Positions 30,370-32,166 of a stretch of DNA of 32,166 nt are shown here, piece after piece (within the stretch, counting starts at the first letter, position 1; every line of letters begins with the position of its first letter). Below the pieces are notes generated by a model. The model was given only the letters and a program-made list of their open reading frames with translations. It was not told the origin of the DNA and made no database searches. The position numbers and the translations under genes were made by a program. Origin of the DNA: Paludibacteraceae bacterium (lineage in GTDB: Bacteria > Bacteroidota > Bacteroidia > Bacteroidales > Paludibacteraceae). The DNA lies in contig JAFPNK010000058.1 of assembly GCA_017401985.1 (NCBI GenBank), positions 1 to 32,166 on the forward strand. Direction: 5' to 3'.

Positions 30370-32166
30370 TTATTTGATTTTGATTCCTGAAATAGTGTAC
30401 CAATTATCGCCTTGACGGATGTATAGTTGTCCATTATACAGCACTTTCTCATACGCGCCACAGTTAGTGCGGACGGTCTCTACGTCTTGCGACGGGTTGA
30501 TGGGTTGCAGGTCTGCCGTTTGGCTGTCCTCAAACTCCACGCGGTAGAGTCTGTAGTCAAGCGTCTGCGCGTAGTCATCGGCTATCACATAAACCGCGAT
30601 ACAGCGGTGCTCGGCATCAAACGCAATGAAGGACTGTGCCGACACGCCGTTACCAAACGCCTCGTACGAAGCGCAGTCATCGCAATAGGTGTCGTTCACG
30701 TGCGCTACATATTGTTCAAAGTCCACCGCCTCAGCACCGTGGTAGAAAGCACGCAAGCGTTTGTTATAGACCATCTCCACATCGTCCACATACACCGAAT
30801 CCAACACATTGGTACGGTTCGAGCCAGTGGTGGTATAAGACGATCCGCCACCCGGCTGGTAGTTCGTGGTGAAGGTCGTCAGTACATACGCCGGCTTCGC
30901 ATTTGCCGTTGCAGCGCTGTAGGTGAAAGGCACTGCGATACGCTGCCAACCCATCTCGGCGGTAGCGCTGTAGTTCGTCCAGGCAGAACCTATCTTCACG
31001 TTGTCATAAGCTTCCGTTTCTTCGGGATCCTGGTAACGCGCATCGGTGGTGATGACCGTACTCATACGTGCTTTGTTCTCTGCATTGGTCACATTGCGGT
31101 CTGCCGGTACATACTTGGTCCAGAACACGATGGAGTCCGGACGACCGTGGAACGGCGTGTTGTAACCACTGTTCGATGGGTCGGAGAAATTATAATTGCC
31201 TGCGGCGTTACCTGCCGAAATAGAGCCGGCATTGATCTGTCCGTTCGTGCAGTTTCCGTTCGCCTTCACACCCATGATCATGTTCGACGACAGAAGAGCA
31301 CTCTGCGCACCGGTGCTTCCCGGACGCACTTCATACGACGGCACAAATTGGAAAGTGTTGGCCTTAACAAAATCAGCCATTTCGCCGGTAGCCGTTCCAA
31401 ACGAGTGCCAGCCTTTCGGTTCGTTGTTGGTCCATGCGCCTTCAAAACCACCGTTCGGCAAACGGTAGTTATTGTTTCGTACCGCATCGCCTTGGAAGAA
31501 AACAAGGATAGCTTCCGGCAAAGAGGGCGTTTCTATATACAGCACCACTTGTGCTTTGTCGTTCGCCAGCACGGAGTAATAGGTCACCGCACCTTCTTTG
31601 AGTCCGTTGATCATCGTCACGGTAGCGCGCTCGCTGATGGAGTCCAGATAGAGCGAACGGTTATCCAGCATCAACTGACCAACGGCGCTCATCGGTATAT
31701 TCGGCAACACGATATGTCCCAGTTTACCACCGTTGAACGTGAAATCAGGCAACACCAGTGTGATAGTACTGTCCATGGTGCCCGGCAACACGAACATCGA
31801 CTTGTCGGCATAAGGCGTTCCGCCTATATTGAGTTCACCGTCGTACCGACCGCATACATCGCTCATCGATACGCTGTCCGTTCCCGTCCAAGGCTTGGAG
31901 GTCGATAGCACGGTAAGGTGCAGTATGCGTGTCGAGTCGCAGTCATGGATGCTAAAGTACGATGCGTTCATGCTGATCACTCCTGCCGGCAGGGTACTCA
32001 GTTGGATACCTTCCCAAGTCTTGTTCTCCCCTTGACGGATAGTCATGTACTCTTCAATCGTATAATTGGGCAAGATCTGCACCGTGAGATGCACGATCGA
32101 GTCTCCGCCGTAGTGGTTGAGTTGCGCGAGTTGGATATCTCCTTCAAACGCCTGTGCATAATACAC
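30370..32166 (-). CDS. Secreted multidomain protein (calycin-like and PCMD-like domains), 5' end outside window
   Basis: C-terminal 598 residues of a longer protein; the 5' end is beyond base 32166. In order: a type B repeat end (YYGGDSIVHLTV-like, ~5-30), a type A GCDS-like repeat (~38-86, DCDSTRILHLTV), a calycin-like beta-barrel (~100-225: CGRYDGELNIGG, ITLVLPDFTFNGGKLGHIVLP), a PCMD-like carbohydrate-type beta-sandwich (~235-470: LPNGGFEGAWTNNEPKGWHSF, SIVFWTKYVP, LDSVYVDDVEMVY), a linker, and a C-terminal motif EKVLYNGQLYIRQGDNWYTI. Domain names are from memory of family patterns. The end motif resembles that of the next gene 3 bp away. Probably cell-surface, exported by the T9SS; ligand unknown. 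Confidence 0.75.
   Translation of the reverse strand: MYYAQAFEGDIQLAQLNHYGGDSIVHLTVQILPNYTIEEYMTIRQGENKTWEGIQLSTLPAGVISMNASYFSIHDCDSTRILHLTVLSTSKPWTGTDSVSMSDVCGRYDGELNIGGTPYADKSMFVLPGTMDSTITLVLPDFTFNGGKLGHIVLPNIPMSAVGQLMLDNRSLYLDSISERATVTMINGLKEGAVTYYSVLANDKAQVVLYIETPSLPEAILVFFQGDAVRNNNYRLPNGGFEGAWTNNEPKGWHSFGTATGEMADFVKANTFQFVPSYEVRPGSTGAQSALLSSNMIMGVKANGNCTNGQINAGSISAGNAAGNYNFSDPSNSGYNTPFHGRPDSIVFWTKYVPADRNVTNAENKARMSTVITTDARYQDPEETEAYDNVKIGSAWTNYSATAEMGWQRIAVPFTYSAATANAKPAYVLTTFTTNYQPGGGSSYTTTGSNRTNVLDSVYVDDVEMVYNKRLRAFYHGAEAVDFEQYVAHVNDTYCDDCASYEAFGNGVSAQSFIAFDAEHRCIAVYVIADDYAQTLDYRLYRVEFEDSQTADLQPINPSQDVETVRTNCGAYEKVLYNGQLYIRQGDNWYTISGIKIK
31910..32052 (-). repeat. Type A repeat in the upstream surface-protein gene
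   Basis: Codes WEGIQLSTLPAGVISMNASY and DCDSTRILHLTV: the same module as in the adjacent gene (28652-28796 and 28982-29122) but more diverged. Confidence 0.7.

Noticed and set aside
30427-31908. 493-codon open frame opposite the surface-protein gene
   Set aside because: Composition rich in His/Arg/Val without domain features; antisense shadow of a gene with clear domains. The same holds for 29083-30201.

Overview
This 32 kb window comes from a member of the Bacteroidota, most likely the order Bacteroidales. Four things point there: promoters of the form TTG – 20 bp – TAnnTTTG, a porU-porV type IX secretion (T9SS) locus, a Bacteroidetes-type LptD, and secreted proteins ending in a shared short C-terminal motif. 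The order FAH-like / porU / porV / ispF recalls, from memory, Porphyromonas gingivalis PG0025-PG0028. I cannot assign a genus. The window is chromosomal and densely packed. I see no IS element, prophage, CRISPR array, tRNA or rRNA, and no gene-free stretch above 300 bp.

Layout. (1) 1-9367, minus strand: a six-gene probable operon, nitroreductase > pdxA > alaS > gtrA-like > guanine deaminase > lipoate ligase-like, read from a promoter at 9381-9411. It is followed by a PLP aminotransferase and the 5' half of gcvP, which have their own promoter at 2748-2779. (2) 9368-9655: divergent control region with an 11-bp direct repeat array and the lptD promoter. (3) 9656-14505, plus: lptD, slyD, der. (4) 14597-20623, plus: degenerate FAH-fold protein, porU sortase, porV, ispF, DUF3256-like protein. 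(5) 20627-23743, minus: DUF349 protein > ftsE-like ATPase > sufE > aroK, with almost no gap to the convergent genes. (6) 23915-28463, plus: prfB, a short YigZ/IMPACT protein, acyltransferase, coaD, ctpA-like protease. (7) 28487-32166: a bidirectional terminator, then two minus-strand genes for repetitive secreted proteins (the second runs off the window) that are plausible clients of the T9SS encoded nearby.

Most genes are housekeeping: translation (alaS, prfB, der), cofactors (pdxA, lipoate ligase, coaD, sufE), isoprenoid and aromatic precursors (ispF, aroK), envelope assembly (lptD, ctpA) and T9SS (porU, porV). The lipoate ligase lies near gcvP, whose partner GcvH must be lipoylated.

The most unusual signal is a set of 7-bp tandem arrays at gene junctions. 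The period is always 7, but the unit differs at each site (GTGTAAG, AAGTTTA, GATTGRA, AATTAAG, ATTTATG, ATAGGTT, GGTGATA, AGCTAAG, AAAGGTG). The arrays often fill the whole intergenic gap and carry stop or start codons. Some seem to be domesticated inside coding regions, such as the DUF349 linker and the CtpA signal peptide, and one lies exactly where the YigZ protein loses its second domain. Also notable are a pair of covarying AGC-loop hairpins after lptD and porV, a perfect leader hairpin in a prfB that lacks the RF2 frameshift site, and exactly uniform 20-bp promoter spacing in all six promoters found.
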